A DNA stretch of 5,558 nucleotides, from the NCBI GenBank assembly GCA_900320415.1, contig ONSE01000220.1, positions 1 through 5,558 on the forward strand. The letters run 5' to 3'. Positions within the stretch are counted from its first letter, which is position 1. Each line of letters opens with the position of its first letter. The DNA comes from an uncultured Eubacteriales bacterium. Lineage in GTDB: Bacteria; Bacillota; Clostridia; Oscillospirales; Acutalibacteraceae. The position numbers and the translations under genes were made by a program. The notes under the pieces are model-generated. The model searched no databases. It saw only the letters and a list, made by a program, of their open reading frames with translations, and was not told where the DNA came from. Positions 4,239 to 5,558 of this stretch are shown piece by piece.

Positions 4239-5418
4239 ATGCCAGAGCCCTGAGCAGCTCCTCTGTTTTGTCGGTTTTCTCCCAGCTGACGCCGAGATCC
4301 TCTCTGCCGATATGACCGTAAGCCGCCAGAGGACGGTACTTTGTCTCTCTGAGTCCGAGCTGACGGATGATGGAATTCGGGCGGCAGTCAAAGACCTTCG
4401 CGACCGCCTCGGAGATCTTGTCCTCGTCATAGCCGGAGGTGCCGAAGGTATCCACCATAATGGAGACAGGCTTCGCCACACCGATGGCGTAAGCGAGCTG
4501 GATCTCGCATTTCCTCGCGATCTTTGCCGCGACAATGTTCTTCGCGATGTAACGGGCGTAGTACGCCGCGCTTCTGTCCACCTTTGTCGGGTCCTTGCCG
4601 CTGAACGCGCCGCCGCCGTGGCGGGAATAGCCGCCGTAGGTATCGACAATAATCTTTCTGCCCGTCAGACCCGCGTCGCCCACAGGGCCGCCGATGACAA
4701 ATCTTCCGGTGGGATTGACGAAGATTCTGGTACTGCCGTCAAAGAGAGCGGCAGGAAGGACGGGCTTGATCACATAGCGGATGATATCCTCGCGGATCTG
4801 CTCCAGTGTGACATCCTCGTCATGCTGGGTGGAGACAACCACGGTATCGACTCTCACTGCCCTGTCGCCGTCATATTCCACCGTCACCTGCGTCTTGCCG
4901 TCGGGACGGAGATAGGAAAGTGTTCCGTTCTTGCGGACCTCTGTGAGCTTCTTCGCCAGCTTGTGCGCCAGAGAGATCGGCAGGGGCATCAGCTCCTCCG
5001 TCTCGTCGCAGGCAAAGCCGAACATAATGCCCTGGTCCCCCGCGCCGATACGGTTGTCCTCGTCGGTCTCGCCGTCCTTTATCTCATAGCTCTCGTTGAC
5101 GCCCATGGCGATATCGGGAGACTGCTTGTCCATCGAAACCAGGACCGTGCAGTTGTTCGCGTCAAAGCCGTAATCCGGATTGTCGTAGCCGATTTCCCTG
5201 ATGACATCCCTCGCGATGGTGTCGATATCGACGTCCACCTTGGAGGATATCTCTCCGATGACGAGTACCATTCCCGTCGTGACGGTCGTCTCACAGGCAA
5301 CGTGAGCGTTTTTGTCCTGCTCCAGGATCCTGTCGAGAACGGAATCCGAGATGCAGTCACACAGCTTATCGGGATGTCCCTCGGTTACGGATTCTGATGA
5401 AAATAAACGTCTTGCCAT
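4237..5418 (-). CDS. metK: S-adenosylmethionine synthetase (methionine adenosyltransferase)
   Basis: A full-length, 393-residue cytoplasmic enzyme that condenses methionine and ATP into S-adenosylmethionine, releasing phosphate and pyrophosphate; it normally works as a tetramer needing Mg2+ and K+. Motifs: SSESVTEGHPDK (7-18) with the ATP-binding histidine, the signature GAGDQGIMFG (125-134), GDRAVRVDTVVVSTQHD (184-200), NPTGRFVIGGPVGDAGLTGRKIIVDTYGG (235-263) and the P-loop-like GGGAFSGKD (268-276). The reading frame is open up to 5484, but the ATG at 5416-5418 starts at the family's usual N-terminus and has GAGG 5 nt before it (5424-5427), with a second GGAG at 5429-5432. The extra upstream codons belong to the riboswitch and terminator. 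Expression should be controlled by that riboswitch, giving feedback by the product. It is convergent with mazF and shares its terminator. Confidence 0.97.
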   Translation of the reverse strand: MARRLFSSESVTEGHPDKLCDCISDSVLDRILEQDKNAHVACETTVTTGMVLVIGEISSKVDVDIDTIARDVIREIGYDNPDYGFDANNCTVLVSMDKQSPDIAMGVNESYEIKDGETDEDNRIGAGDQGIMFGFACDETEELMPLPISLAHKLAKKLTEVRKNGTLSYLRPDGKTQVTVEYDGDRAVRVDTVVVSTQHDEDVTLEQIREDIIRYVIKPVLPAALFDGSTRIFVNPTGRFVIGGPVGDAGLTGRKIIVDTYGGYSRHGGGAFSGKDPTKVDRSAAYYARYIAKNIVAAKIARKCEIQLAYAIGVAKPVSIMVDTFGTSGYDEDKISEAVAKVFDCRPNSIIRQLGLRETKYRPLAAYGHIGREDLGVSWEKTDKTEELLRALA

Positions 5419-5438
5419 ACTTGCCTCACTCCAATTGC

Positions 5439-5468
5439 AAAAATAAAAAGCCCTTCTTCCGAAAGGCT
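5439..5468 (-). terminator. metK: Regulated terminator in the metK leader (S-box expression platform)
   Basis: On the minus strand AGCCTTTC (5461-5468) pairs with GAAGGGCT (5449-5456), an 8-bp stem with one G-U wobble and loop GGAA, followed by TTTTTATTTTT (overlapping the stem base, down to 5439). It lies between the aptamer and the metK ribosome site, so transcription stops before metK when it forms. Confidence 0.9.
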
Positions 5469-5491
5469 CGTATATCTGACTCATCTTTCGG
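5459..5491 (-). promoter_or_regulatory. Antiterminator of the metK SAM riboswitch
   Basis: In the RNA, CCGAAAG (5485-5491) is exactly complementary to CUUUCGG (5459-5465). The first element is made of the 3' side of helix P4 and the junction next to P1; the second is the 5' arm and loop of the terminator. The 7-bp pairing can form only when P4/P1 of the aptamer is opened, and it prevents the terminator. This is the expected on/off switch: SAM bound favours P1 and the terminator, SAM absent favours this pairing and metK expression. Confidence 0.7.
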
Positions 5492-5558
5492 TTAAACCGC
5501 AGGATTTAGCACCTTGCTTGCGCAGGTTGCCGGACTTCACAGGGCCTGTCCCTCAGTC
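5478..5558 (-). promoter_or_regulatory. SAM-I (S-box) riboswitch aptamer, truncated by the window edge
   Basis: Read from 5558 down, the RNA shows the class signature in order: GAGGGACAGGCCC (helix P2 and its internal loop), GUGAAGUCCGGCAACC, a P3 hairpin with a GCAA loop (ACCUGC-GCAA-GC-A-AGGU), GGUGCUAAAUCC, the P4 hairpin CGGU-UUA-ACCG, and GAAAGAUGAGUC as the 3' strand of P1 (5478-5485). These are the conserved SAM-contact and pseudoknot segments of the S-box class, which binds S-adenosylmethionine directly. The 5' strand of P1 and most of the kink-turn lie outside the window; about GACUUAUC is expected just beyond 5558. It sits in front of metK, a standard S-box target, and is coupled to a terminator. 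Confidence 0.95.

Noticed and set aside
4312..5397. 361-codon plus-strand frame opposite metK
   Set aside because: It is a shadow of metK, whose motifs and riboswitch are unambiguous; the product has no recognisable features and no ribosome site.
5419..5484. N-terminal extension of metK to 5484
   Set aside because: The added codons cross the riboswitch terminator, and the family N-terminus begins at the ATG at 5416-5418.

Overview
The window looks like ordinary chromosomal DNA from a low-to-mid GC Firmicute, most likely a gut-type Clostridia (Oscillospiraceae/Lachnospiraceae-like). This rests on the near-consensus sigma-A promoters with AGGAGG-type ribosome sites, the many U-tailed intrinsic terminators, a SAM-I (S-box) riboswitch ahead of metK, a MazF that closely resembles the Bacillus/Clostridium enzyme, and a Lgt-family protein carrying a GCFLGGCCYG motif. 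The taxon is inferred from sequence style only.

Layout. Bases 1-166 hold a minus-strand tRNA-Arg(CCG) gene with encoded CCA, its strong extended -10 promoter (179-207) and an unusually long perfect terminator hairpin. A 16-bp inverted copy of the tRNA T-arm/3' region lies beyond that hairpin. Bases 167-458 are non-coding and contain a 14-bp tandem polypyrimidine repeat and a textbook TTGACA-17-TATAAT promoter, which drives a small membrane protein (459-803) through a 5' stem-loop leader. A terminator then abuts the ribosome site of a Lgt-family gene (872-1678), whose stop codon sits in the loop of its own terminator.

A second promoter (1695-1723) starts what looks like an operon: a two-helix membrane protein (1759-2310), the NAD(P)H-hydrate repair dehydratase nnrD (2315-3181), a small lipoprotein (3222-3725) and the mRNA-interferase toxin mazF (3846-4193). 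In Bacillus the corresponding neighbourhood is acpS-lipoprotein-alr-antitoxin-toxin; here the alanine racemase and the antitoxin are absent, so mazF appears to have no adjacent antitoxin.

mazF converges on metK (minus strand, 4237-5418) across a shared bidirectional terminator. metK makes S-adenosylmethionine. Its leader holds a SAM-I riboswitch, cut by the window edge at its 5' end, followed by a terminator and a readable 7-bp antiterminator, so metK is predicted to be shut off by its own product.

I see no phage, transposon, CRISPR array or obviously new multi-gene system. The items most worth a second look are the solitary mazF with a probable TTG start, the inverted tRNA-arm copy, the Lgt homologue that lacks two classical active-site residues, and the metK riboswitch decision point.
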